Assembly (NCBI GenBank): GCA_964420125.1
Contig: CAYQQQ010000006.1
Coordinates: 124,001 to 188,000, forward strand
Source: CAYQQQ01 sp964420125
Lineage (GTDB): Bacteria > Actinomycetota > Acidimicrobiia > Acidimicrobiales > Microtrichaceae
DNA length: 64,000 nt
Direction: 5' to 3'
Shown here: positions 56,551 to 64,000 of the stretch, in pieces
Layout: each line of letters begins with the position of its first letter
Position numbering within the stretch: position 1 is the first letter of the stretch
Notes under the pieces: generated by a model
The model's database searches: none
The model's input: only the letters and a program-made list of their open reading frames with translations
Told to the model about the DNA's origin: nothing
Program-made: the position numbers and the translations under genes

Positions 56551-59163
56551 TCAGTCGGCAGGGGCGAGGGTGACCTCGACCGCGAAGGCGTCGCCGGGGC
56601 GAAGCTCCAGCCCCGCCACCCGGCCGGCGTCGCAGACGTCCCCCTTCACGCGCTCGAGCAGCTCCAGGCGCTCGGGGGTGTCGGTCACCACGGCGCTGGC
56701 GATCGGGTTGCGCATCGAGACCTTGGCCGCCGACTTGGCCCCCCGCAGCTCCCCCAGCACGATCCCGGCCACCCTCAGCGCGTCGATGGCCTCGCCGCCG
56801 GCGGCCTCTCGCAGCGGCGCGGCCTCCGGCCAGCGGGCGCGGTGCACGGAGCCCTCCATCCACCACGACCACACCTCTTCGCAGGTGAAGGGCAGGAACG
56901 GGGCGAACAGGCGGTGCAGCGTCGACAGCGCCAGCTCCAGGGCGGCGCGAGCCGAGCCGGTGGCGGCGGGGGTGTGGTCGCCGCCGTAGGCGCGGGCCTT
57001 CACCAGCTCCAGGTAGTCGTCGCAGAAGGCCCAGAAGAAGGCCTCGGTGCGCTCCAGGGCGCGGGCGTAGTCGACGTCCTCGAAGGCGGCGGTGGCGTCG
57101 TCCACCAGGTCGGCCAGGCCGGCCAGCATCGAGCGGTCGAGCGCCTCGGTCACCGCCTCCGCTCCGAGTCGGGTGACCTCCCCGGTGTCGGGGTCGACCC
57201 CGAAGCCGAGGGCGAACCTGGAGGCGTTGAGGAGCTTGATGGCCAGGCGTCGGCCCACCTTCATCTGGGCGACGTCGAAGGCGGTGTCGGTGCCCGGCCG
57301 GGCGCTGGCCGCCCAGTAGCGCACGGCGTCGGGGGAGTGCTCGTGGAGCATCTCCGTGGGCACCACCACGTTGCCCTTCGACTTCGACATCTTCTTGCGG
57401 TCGGGGTCCAGGATCCACCCCGAGAGCGCCACGTCGGACCACGGGACGTGGCCGAACTCGTAGTGGCTCCGCAGCACGGTGGAGAACAACCAGGTGCGGA
57501 TGATGTCGTGGCCCTGGGGTCGGAGGTCCATGGGGAAGGTGCGGGCGAACAGGTCGTCGTCCTCGCCCCAGGCGCAGGCGATCAGCGGGGTGAGCGACGA
57601 CGTGGCCCAGGTGTCCATGATGTCGGGGTCGCCGGCGAAGCCACCGGGCACGCCCCGCTGGTCCTCGCTGAACCCCGGCGGGCACTCCGCCTGGGGGTCG
57701 ACCGGCAGGGTGCGCTCGTCCGCCACGATCGGGTGCTCGAGCTCGGGCTCGCCGGCGTCGTCGAGGCGGTACCACACGGGGATGGGCACGCCGAAGTACC
57801 GCTGGCGGGAGATCAGCCAGTCGCCGTTGAGGCCGCCCACCCAGTTGTCGTAGCGGTGCCGCATGTAGTCGGGGTGCCAGCGCAGCTCCGCCCCCCGGGC
57901 CACCAGCTCCGCCTTGAGCGCCTCGGAGCGTCCGCCGTTGCGGATGTACCACTGCCGGGAGCTGACGATCTCGAGGGGCTTGTCGCCCTTCTCGTAGAAC
58001 TTCACCGGATGCGTGATGGGTCGCGGGTCGCCCACCAGCTCGCCGGTCTCCCGCAGCATCTCCACCATCTGCGCCTGAGCGCCGCCGGGGGCCTTGCGGG
58101 CGATGCGCCCGTAGCGCTGCCGGGCATCGTCGGTGGTGAGCCACTCGGGTGCTTCCGCATCGAAGCGGCCGTCGCGGCCGAGGCAGGCGCGGGTGGGCAG
58201 CTGCAGCTCCCGCCACCAGGTCACGTCGGTGAGGTCGCCGAAGGTGCAGATCATGGCGATGCCGGTGCCCTTGTCGGGCTCGGCCAGCTCGTGGGCGACC
58301 ACGGGCACCTCCACCCCGAACACGGGGGTGGTGACCGCGGAGCCGAACAGGGGCCGGTAGCGGTCGTCGTCGGGATGGGCCACCAGCGCCACGCAGCTCA
58401 CCACCAGCTCGGGGCGCGTCGTGTCGATCAGGACGTCGCCTGCGCCGTCGGTGCGATGGAAGGCGAGCTGGTGGTAGGCGCCGGGACGCTCCCGGTCCTC
58501 GAGCTCCGCCTGGGCGACGGCGGTCTGGAAGGTGACGTCCCACAGCGAGGGGGCCTCGGTGGAGTACGCCTCTCCGCGGGCCAGGTTGTGCAGGAAGGCC
58601 CTCTGGGAGATGCGCCGACAGCGCTCGTCGATGGTGGCGTAGGTCATGGACCAGTCGATGGACAGCCCGAGGTGGCGCCAGGTGGCCTCGAAGGCCTGCT
58701 CGTCGACCACCAGCAGCCGTTCGCAGAGCTCGATGAAGTTGGGCCGGCTCATCCGCACGTAGTCGGCCCGGTCCTTGGCCGGCTGATCGGGGGGCTCGAG
58801 GCCGGCCTGGTAGGGCACCGTCGGGTCGCAGAGGACCCCGAAGTAGTTCTCCACCCTGCGCTCGGTGGGCAGGCCGTTGTCGTCCCAGCCCATCGGGTAG
58901 AAGACCTCCTTGCCCCTCATGCGCTGGAAGCGGGCCACGGTGTCGGTGTGGGTGTAGGAGAACACGTGGCCCACGTGCAGCGACCCGGACACGGTGGGGG
59001 GAGGCGTGTCGATGGAGAAGACGTCGTCGCGGCTGGCGCGGCGATCGAAGCGGTAGGTGCCCTGCTCCTCCCACACCGCGGACCAGGTGTCGTCCAGGCC
59101 GTCGAGGGTCGGCTTGGCGGGGACCCGGCGGGTGGGGCGAGGGGTGGGAGGTTGGGCTGGCAT
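56551..59163 (-). CDS. valS: Valine--tRNA ligase
   Basis: 870 residues, a class I synthetase. TPPPTVSGSLHVGHVFSY carries the HIGH motif as HVGH (about residue 66), FYPMGWDDNGLPTERRVENY follows, and DRKKMSKSKGN is the KMSKS loop (about 592). An editing domain lies between (DTTRPELVVSCVALVAHP). The sequence belongs to the ValS subtype with the DDNGLPTER wording found in part of the actinobacteria, and lacks the long C-terminal coiled-coil arm of the E. coli enzyme. It charges tRNA-Val in the cytoplasm. A TACCCT -10 box ends 9 nt before the ATG and no ribosome-binding site is evident. Confidence 0.93.
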   Translation of the reverse strand: MPAQPPTPRPTRRVPAKPTLDGLDDTWSAVWEEQGTYRFDRRASRDDVFSIDTPPPTVSGSLHVGHVFSYTHTDTVARFQRMRGKEVFYPMGWDDNGLPTERRVENYFGVLCDPTVPYQAGLEPPDQPAKDRADYVRMSRPNFIELCERLLVVDEQAFEATWRHLGLSIDWSMTYATIDERCRRISQRAFLHNLARGEAYSTEAPSLWDVTFQTAVAQAELEDRERPGAYHQLAFHRTDGAGDVLIDTTRPELVVSCVALVAHPDDDRYRPLFGSAVTTPVFGVEVPVVAHELAEPDKGTGIAMICTFGDLTDVTWWRELQLPTRACLGRDGRFDAEAPEWLTTDDARQRYGRIARKAPGGAQAQMVEMLRETGELVGDPRPITHPVKFYEKGDKPLEIVSSRQWYIRNGGRSEALKAELVARGAELRWHPDYMRHRYDNWVGGLNGDWLISRQRYFGVPIPVWYRLDDAGEPELEHPIVADERTLPVDPQAECPPGFSEDQRGVPGGFAGDPDIMDTWATSSLTPLIACAWGEDDDLFARTFPMDLRPQGHDIIRTWLFSTVLRSHYEFGHVPWSDVALSGWILDPDRKKMSKSKGNVVVPTEMLHEHSPDAVRYWAASARPGTDTAFDVAQMKVGRRLAIKLLNASRFALGFGVDPDTGEVTRLGAEAVTEALDRSMLAGLADLVDDATAAFEDVDYARALERTEAFFWAFCDDYLELVKARAYGGDHTPAATGSARAALELALSTLHRLFAPFLPFTCEEVWSWWMEGSVHRARWPEAAPLREAAGGEAIDALRVAGIVLGELRGAKSAAKVSMRNPIASAVVTDTPERLELLERVKGDVCDAGRVAGLELRPGDAFAVEVTLAPAD

Positions 59164-59251
59164 AAGGTCTGAAGGGTAGTGGCCTCCCGACACCTCGCCG
59201 AAGGTGGTTCGCGGTGTCGGCGGTGGGCCGAGGGCGTCGAAGGGGGCAGCG

Positions 59252-60079
59252 ATGGACCTGAGCAGCGGAGCAGCGATCGTGACCGGCGCGGCCGGGGGGA
59301 TCGGGGTGGCCATGGTGGGCGGCCTGCGTTCGGCGGGGATGGCCGTGGTGGCCGCCGATCGGGACGAGGACCGTCTCCGGGCGCTGCAGGCGTCGCAGGA
59401 GGGCGGAGAGGGCGAGGGCCGGCCGGCGATGAGGATCGTCGCCGGCGACGTGCGCGACCGCGCCCACCACGAGGCGCTGGTGGACGCCGCCCGCGACCTC
59501 GGCGGGCTGCGCCTCAGCGTGTTGAACGCGGGGGTGACGGTGACCGGGTGGAGCTGGGAGCTCCCGTTGGAGGCCTGGGAGCTGGTCGTCGACACCAACT
59601 ACTGGGGGGTGGTGCACGGCGTGCGCGCGGCCCTCGCCGAGATGGTGCCCGCCGGCGAGGGGTGGGTGGTGGCGGTGGCGTCCGGGGCCGGGCTGGTCGC
59701 CACGCCCGCGCTGGCCCCCTACGTGTCCAGCAAGCACGCGGTGGTGGGGATGATGGAGTCGGTGCACCACGAGCTGGCACGCGTGGGCAGCGGCGCGGGG
59801 GTGTCGGTGGTGTGCCCCGGCAACATCGCCACGGGGCTGCCCCAGCGCCCGGAGGCCTTCGTCGGAGATCCGGCCGACCCCGTCCTGGCCGGCCTGCACG
59901 CCACGGTGCGCGCCGGTGTGGAGGCGGGGGCGGCACCCGACACGGTCGTGGAGGCCACGCTGGACGGCGTGCGCCACGAGCGCTTCTGGATCCTCCCCCA
60001 ACCGGAGGTGGGTTGGGCCGCGCACGACCGGACCCGCCGGCTGGAGGAGGGCGAGGCGCCGGTCGACCTGCTGGGGTGA
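59252..60079 (+). CDS. Short-chain dehydrogenase/reductase
   Basis: 275 residues. AAIVTGAAGGIGVAMVGGL is the coenzyme motif, with an acidic-to-basic ADRDED segment after strand 2 suggesting NAD. LNAGVTVTG replaces NNAG with LNAG, SGAGLVATPALAPYVSSKHA contains the YxxxK pair (YVSSK), and CPGNIATGL follows. The C-terminal VRHERFWILPQPEVGW is typical of a group of actinobacterial SDRs of unknown substrate. An AGGGGGCA site precedes the ATG at 59252. It is divergent from valS (88-bp gap) and convergent with the GGDEF gene. Confidence 0.85.
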   Translation: MDLSSGAAIVTGAAGGIGVAMVGGLRSAGMAVVAADRDEDRLRALQASQEGGEGEGRPAMRIVAGDVRDRAHHEALVDAARDLGGLRLSVLNAGVTVTGWSWELPLEAWELVVDTNYWGVVHGVRAALAEMVPAGEGWVVAVASGAGLVATPALAPYVSSKHAVVGMMESVHHELARVGSGAGVSVVCPGNIATGLPQRPEAFVGDPADPVLAGLHATVRAGVEAGAAPDTVVEATLDGVRHERFWILPQPEVGWAAHDRTRRLEEGEAPVDLLG

Positions 60080-60185
60080 GGAGCACGGCGGACAGCGTGC
60101 TCGGCCATCGATCGCCCGGCAGGCGTCGAGGGCGTCGAGCGGGCGGCATCGGGGCGCGCCCGGCACGCCCCGCGCCCGCAAGCGG

Positions 60186-61460
60186 TCACTCCTGGGCCAC
60201 CGCCACGCGGTTGCCGCCGCTGGCGTGCGCCTCCTTGGCAGCGCTGCGCGCCTGTTCGAGCAGGTCCTCGATGGAGGTCGCCCGGTGCGACTCCACCACC
60301 CCGGCGGAGAAGGTGAAGTGCGGCCCCTCGTCGGCGGCGATGGCGAGCACCAGGGCCTCCCGCACGCGCTCCAACGCCGCGGACGCCTGCGGTGCCGCGC
60401 AGTTGCTGAGCAGCACGCCGTAGCGCGCTCCCTCCAGGCGGCACACGAGGTCGTCGGGTCGCAGGGTCAACCGCAGGGTGTCGGCCATCAGCCGGAGGGT
60501 CTCGTCGGCGAGGGTGTCGCCGTGCTGCAGGCGCACGTCGGCGAAGTCGTCGATGTCGAGGATGGCCAGGCAGAACGGGGTGAGGGAGCGGATCATCTCC
60601 CGCAGGTTCCTGTCCATGGTCCCGGGACCGGGGAGCCCCGTCACCGGGTCCTCACGTCCGGCGGTGGACGGTCCCCGCTGCCGGCGTTGCTCGGCCACCC
60701 TGACTCCTGTGCGCTCGACCACCCATTCCAGGGTCTGCAGCGTGGCAGGGCTGACCCGCTCGCCGGGGGCCCCGAGCAGGGTGACCACTCCCAGCACCCG
60801 GTCTCCGAGACGCAGGGGCACGCAGGTGGCCGACACCTCCATGGTGGGATCCTGGACGTGGGCGCAGGCATCGAGGCCGTTGGAGGACGCGGTGGTGACC
60901 GTGGCGTTGGAGGCCAGAGCGGCGCACCCCGGTGTGTCGGGGATCGGACGGGCCGGCAGCAGCTGGCCGTCGAGCAAGCGGACGGTCCAGCCCACGCGCG
61001 GCTCCTCGGGCACGGCCAGCAGGAGCGTGAGGTCGCCGTCGGGGTGCAGCTCGTGGACGGCCCGCAGGGCGGCGCGCAGGGTGGCGGGCTCGGCGTCGGT
61101 CTGGGCGAGGGCCCGCTCGAAGCGGGCGCGGAACCGGCGGTCCTCCCGCTCCGATGCCAGGTCTGCCTGGAGGTCGTCCCTCGCGAGTCGCGCGGTGACC
61201 AGCTCCGACACCAGCGGTCGGACCACCCCGACGAAGGTGGCGACGATCGCCACCGCCCAGCCGATGATCCGCAGCAGGACGGCCTTGGCCCCGTCGAGGC
61301 CGCCGAAGCCGACCAGGAGCTCGGCCACCACCGGGGCGCCGGCCACTGCCAGTGCCACCCGCAGGGGCTCGGAGCCCCGAGCCGGCTGGCCGGACCGCAT
61401 CGCGGTGGTCCCCGGGCGTGGCGGACGGTCGGAATCGGATGTCGGACCGGACTGCGGCAC
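60186..61460 (-). CDS. GAF-like sensor with degenerate GGDEF domain, membrane-associated
   Basis: 424 residues. Start GTG 61460 is chosen because AAGGAG lies seven bases upstream, with a -10-like TACCGT further back (61494-61499, minus strand). Residues about 35-95 contain two hydrophobic helices (LRVALAVAGAPVVAELLVGF and AVAIVATFVGVVRPLV), then a short coiled region, a GAF-like domain (about 120-265, ending VLGVVTLLGAPGERVSP) and a GGDEF domain (DPVTGLPGPGTMDRNLREMI, AILDIDDFADVRLQHGDTL). The active-site GGDEF reads EGARY, so cyclase activity is not expected; it may bind or sense nucleotides. The opposite gene begins 157 bp away. Confidence 0.82.
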   Translation of the reverse strand: MPQSGPTSDSDRPPRPGTTAMRSGQPARGSEPLRVALAVAGAPVVAELLVGFGGLDGAKAVLLRIIGWAVAIVATFVGVVRPLVSELVTARLARDDLQADLASEREDRRFRARFERALAQTDAEPATLRAALRAVHELHPDGDLTLLLAVPEEPRVGWTVRLLDGQLLPARPIPDTPGCAALASNATVTTASSNGLDACAHVQDPTMEVSATCVPLRLGDRVLGVVTLLGAPGERVSPATLQTLEWVVERTGVRVAEQRRQRGPSTAGREDPVTGLPGPGTMDRNLREMIRSLTPFCLAILDIDDFADVRLQHGDTLADETLRLMADTLRLTLRPDDLVCRLEGARYGVLLSNCAAPQASAALERVREALVLAIAADEGPHFTFSAGVVESHRATSIEDLLEQARSAAKEAHASGGNRVAVAQE

Positions 61461-61617
61461 CGGCAGGCTCCTTCGGGTTCGAGGTCCCCGTCGACGGTAT
61501 CGGCCTCCCATGCGTTCGCGGCCGGTCGAGCCACGAGTGCCGTCCCTTGTCCGCGATGCTTCCTGGTGCAAGGATCTCTGCGGGCCCTCGTGCGGGGCTT
61601 CGTGATCGGAGGGCGTC

Positions 61618-63735
61618 ATGTCTCGTCGGGTCCTTTTCCGTTCCCTGATGGGCCTCGTGCTGGTCCTGGCCGCGGTGTCCTGCGTGCCGCCCACGCCCCC
61701 AGCGCCGCCGCCGGGCGCCACGCCCACGTCACGCCTCAGCTCCGACGGCGAGCTCGTGTGTGCGGTCACCTCAGGCGGCGACCTCAGGTGCTGGGGTGCC
61801 GGCTACTTCGGTCTGCCGGGGTCCACGAGCTCCGAGCAACGGCTGTCGGCCACGACGGTCACGGGGCTGAGCGGGGTCAGCGCAGTCGCGGTCGGCCGAC
61901 GCTTCAGCTGCGTCCTGCTGGGAGGCGGACAGGTGAAGTGCTGGGGCTCCAACGGCGAGGGCCAGTTGGGCGATGGCACCACCACGAACCGTTTCGAACC
62001 GGTCGACGTGACCGGGTTGGGCGCCGCCACCGAGGTCGCCGCCGGCACCGCCCACGCCTGTGCCGTGGTCGGCGGTGGGGTGTGGTGCTGGGGTCGCAAC
62101 GACGACGGCCAGCTGGGTGACGGCACCACCTCGGACAGCTCGGTGCCGGTGGCGGTGAGTGGGATCACGACCGCCACCCAGGTCGCTGCCGGGGCAGCCC
62201 ACACCTGTGCGCTGCTCGCCGACAAGACCGTGCGCTGCTGGGGGGATGGGACCGGCTACCAGCTCGGCTCGGGGACCACGGCCGACTCGACCACGCCGCT
62301 CCAGCCGGTCGGCCTGCCGGCGACCACGGTCGTCGCCGCCGGCGGGTCGGGCACGTGGGGCGCCTTCAGCTGCGCGCTCGCCACCACCGGGATCGAGTGG
62401 TGCTGGGGTGGCGGCGCCCCGCCCACCGCCAACTCGCACGTGCCGAAGCCGACCGGCGTAGGCGGGGTGGTGGACATCGCCGGGGTCTGTGCGATCACCG
62501 CAACGCGTGAGATGCGCTGCGCCGACTCGGGTTCTTGGCTGGTCGAACCTGGTGCGGCCGACGTCGCCGACGTGGTCAGCGGGCCGGTGTGCATCCTGCG
62601 CAACGACGACTCGGCAGCTTGCCGGGGCGGCAACAACGGTGGTTCCAACGGCAACGGCACCGGGGAGTGGGTGGCAACCCCGCGGCCCGCGGTGCCGACC
62701 ATCAGCCCTGCCGAGGAGGTGGCCGTGGGCGACGTCCACGCCTGCGCCCGTCTCACAGGCGGCGAGGTTCGCTGCTGGGGCAACGGCGTGCTGGGTCAGC
62801 GCGGCGACGGCCTGACCGGCTACCAGTCGAGCCCCACCTCGACCGGCCTCACCGACGCCGTCGCCGTCGGGGCAGGGGAGTTCCACTCCTGTGCCGTGCG
62901 TGCCTCGGGGGAGGTGTGGTGCTGGGGTCAGCTGTCCGGCTTCTCCAGCGGTGCGCCCGCTGCGATCACCGGCACCGCCTCCGCGGTGCAGGTCGACGGT
63001 GGTCAGGGGTTCGCCTGTGCGACCCGCGCCGGTGGCACCGTCGACTGCTTCGGCAACAACAGCCACGGCGAGCTGGGCGACGGGACCACGACCAGCTCGA
63101 TCACCCCGGTGGCGCCGGTGGGCATCACCGACGCGGTGCAGGTGGAGGCCGGGTTCAACCACGCCTGCGCCCTGCGCTCCACCGGCGCGGTGCGGTGCTG
63201 GGGGCGCAACGTGAGCGGCGAGGTGGGCGACGGCACCCACACCCAGCGCACCTCTCCGGTGGACGTCACGGGGTTGACCTCGGTGGTCGACCTGGCGGCC
63301 GGCTTCGGGTCCACCTGCGCGGTGCGCGGCGACGGGTCCGTGTGGTGCTGGGGCGAGAACGCCGACAAGGTCGGTCCCTCGGGGTGGAGCCCGGACCTGG
63401 CCCTGCCCGCCGCCGTGCCCGGCATCACCGGCGCCGTGTCCGCTTCGATCGACAACAACCGGTTGTGCGTGGTGCGCACCGACGCCTCGGTGCGTTGCGT
63501 CGGGTGGCAGTACCTCTACGGGCTCGTGGGTGACGGAGCGCTCTTCGAGGACGCAACCGTCCCGGTCTCGCCCGCCGGACTCACCACCGCCGACCAGGTG
63601 GCAGCCGGCCCGAACCACGCCTGTGCGGTAACCGTCGGCACGGTCCGCTGCTGGGGCTACGACCACGACAACCAGCTCGGCGACGGCGGTCCGGGGGCGC
63701 AGGCCGTGCTGGGTCCGGTGCTGGGCATGCCCTGA
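61618..63735 (+). CDS. Lipoprotein made of 14 RCC1-like repeats
   Basis: 705 residues. The signal peptide MSRRVLFRSLMGLVLVLAAV ends in the lipobox VSCVPP, then a Pro-rich linker. The remainder is 14 repeats of about 47 residues with the pattern HACAL..G.V.CWG.N..GQLGDGTT (for example KCWGSNGEGQLGDG and WCWGRNDDGQLGDG); repeats 6, 7 and 13 are divergent. RCC1 propellers have seven blades, so two propellers are likely. Each repeat has two cysteines, suitable for disulfides outside the cell. Role unknown, probably surface binding. Start ATG with GGAGGG five bases upstream. Confidence 0.88.
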   Translation: MSRRVLFRSLMGLVLVLAAVSCVPPTPPAPPPGATPTSRLSSDGELVCAVTSGGDLRCWGAGYFGLPGSTSSEQRLSATTVTGLSGVSAVAVGRRFSCVLLGGGQVKCWGSNGEGQLGDGTTTNRFEPVDVTGLGAATEVAAGTAHACAVVGGGVWCWGRNDDGQLGDGTTSDSSVPVAVSGITTATQVAAGAAHTCALLADKTVRCWGDGTGYQLGSGTTADSTTPLQPVGLPATTVVAAGGSGTWGAFSCALATTGIEWCWGGGAPPTANSHVPKPTGVGGVVDIAGVCAITATREMRCADSGSWLVEPGAADVADVVSGPVCILRNDDSAACRGGNNGGSNGNGTGEWVATPRPAVPTISPAEEVAVGDVHACARLTGGEVRCWGNGVLGQRGDGLTGYQSSPTSTGLTDAVAVGAGEFHSCAVRASGEVWCWGQLSGFSSGAPAAITGTASAVQVDGGQGFACATRAGGTVDCFGNNSHGELGDGTTTSSITPVAPVGITDAVQVEAGFNHACALRSTGAVRCWGRNVSGEVGDGTHTQRTSPVDVTGLTSVVDLAAGFGSTCAVRGDGSVWCWGENADKVGPSGWSPDLALPAAVPGITGAVSASIDNNRLCVVRTDASVRCVGWQYLYGLVGDGALFEDATVPVSPAGLTTADQVAAGPNHACAVTVGTVRCWGYDHDNQLGDGGPGAQAVLGPVLGMP

Positions 63736-63850
63736 CGGGAGCCGGTCGCCGCGGACCATCGAGCGGGGCAGAGCGTGCCATCCGAGGCCGCCTCCCGCGC
63801 GCAGCGAACCCATCGAAGGGCCGGATCACGACGCCGGTAGGCTCGGCGCC

Positions 63851-64000
63851 GTGATCCGCCTGCACGACACCCTCACCCGCACGGTCGAGCCGCTCGTCAC
63901 CCGCGAGCCCGGCAAGGTGTCGATGTACGTCTGCGGGCCCACCGTCTACGGTCCGCCGCACCTCGGCCACGGTCGCTTCGCGCTCGTGTTCGACGTGCTG
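63851..64000 (+). CDS. cysS: Cysteine--tRNA ligase, N-terminal part (3' end outside window)
   Basis: The first 50 residues are visible. MYVCGPTVYGPPHLGHGR has the zinc-ligand Cys and a HIGH-like HLGH motif as in actinobacterial CysS. The mycothiol ligase MshC, a relative, has a different wording (CGITPYDATHLGHA), so CysS is preferred. The -10 box TAGGCT (63838-63843) ends 7 nt before the GTG, predicting leaderless transcription. The gene continues beyond position 64000. Confidence 0.88.
   Translation, partial: MIRLHDTLTRTVEPLVTREPGKVSMYVCGPTVYGPPHLGHGRFALVFDVL

Noticed and set aside
51282..59172. Long plus-strand frames of more than 1000 codons opposite the SGNH hydrolase and valS
   Set aside because: They lie antisense to clear genes and have the His/Gly/Val/Asp-rich composition of shadows, with no recognisable motif.
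63851..64000. Mycothiol ligase mshC instead of cysS
   Set aside because: The motif wording MYVCGPTVYGPPHLGH is that of CysS; MshC has a CGITPYDATHLGHA-type sequence.
1..64000. tRNA, rRNA, integrase, transposase or prophage genes
   Set aside because: None were seen on reading both strands; gene content is uniform chromosomal-type in base composition and style.

Overview
The window is very GC-rich, densely packed double-stranded coding DNA with no rRNA, tRNA, transposase or CRISPR. It looks like ordinary chromosome of an actinobacterium. Supporting genes are an ergothioneine pair (egtB-egtD), a PimB'-like phosphatidylinositol mannosyltransferase, a 13E12/DUF222-HNH protein with an actinobacterial LexA box, a C69 dipeptidase, an MtfA-type peptidase and many Ser/Ala/Gly-rich lipoproteins. 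The overall flavour suggests the class Acidimicrobiia (Iamia/Ilumatobacter-like), but that placement is inference. About fifty genes can be supported. The long overlapping reading frames on the opposite strands are GC-driven shadows and are left out.

Layout. 1-7148: end of a ClC channel; a translationally coupled sugar epimerase and membrane glycosyltransferase; then a divergent GT2 / DUF2064 / purine nucleoside phosphorylase / secreted propeller series and a DUF427 gene. 7210-9256: an adenosylcobalamin riboswitch followed by two lipoproteins. One resembles the C-terminal beta domain (DUF4430-like) of animal transcobalamin/intrinsic factor and the other resembles its N-terminal alpha/alpha barrel. 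I consider this split, riboswitch-controlled pair the most exciting content of the window. 9301-13012: metallo-hydrolase, an SOS-controlled DUF222-HNH gene, and a secreted SurE. 13081-18206 (minus): GT2/wecB pair and egtB-egtD. 18377-25527: Tat-exported PhoD, C69 peptidase, FtsX-type ABC exporter, DUF4230 protein. 25569-31639: small enzymes and hypotheticals including CbiX, TrmH, VOC and SDR proteins. 31730-34562: a GH36-like protein lacking its nucleophile, in an operon with the PimB'-like mannosyltransferase. 34563-41133: two peroxiredoxins, an epoxide-hydrolase-like enzyme, a secreted metalloprotease and a protein with an AGAKK-repeat tail. 41201-51245: GH2 beta-galactosidase, CoA-transferase, acyl-CoA synthetase, degenerate GGDEF-EAL protein, MscS and PH-domain genes. 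51315-64000: a 1669-residue secreted SGNH hydrolase, valS, SDR, degenerate GGDEF, a 14-repeat RCC1 lipoprotein and the start of cysS.

Two general patterns run through the window. First, at least sixteen genes have a TANNNT -10 box ending 6-8 nt before the start codon, the signature of leaderless transcription. Second, intergenic gaps carry small structured repeats: three dispersed copies of a roughly 46-bp palindromic element, a tandem 61-bp hairpin repeat, a G-quadruplex-type array, and a pair of hairpins with a mutually exclusive alternative pairing.
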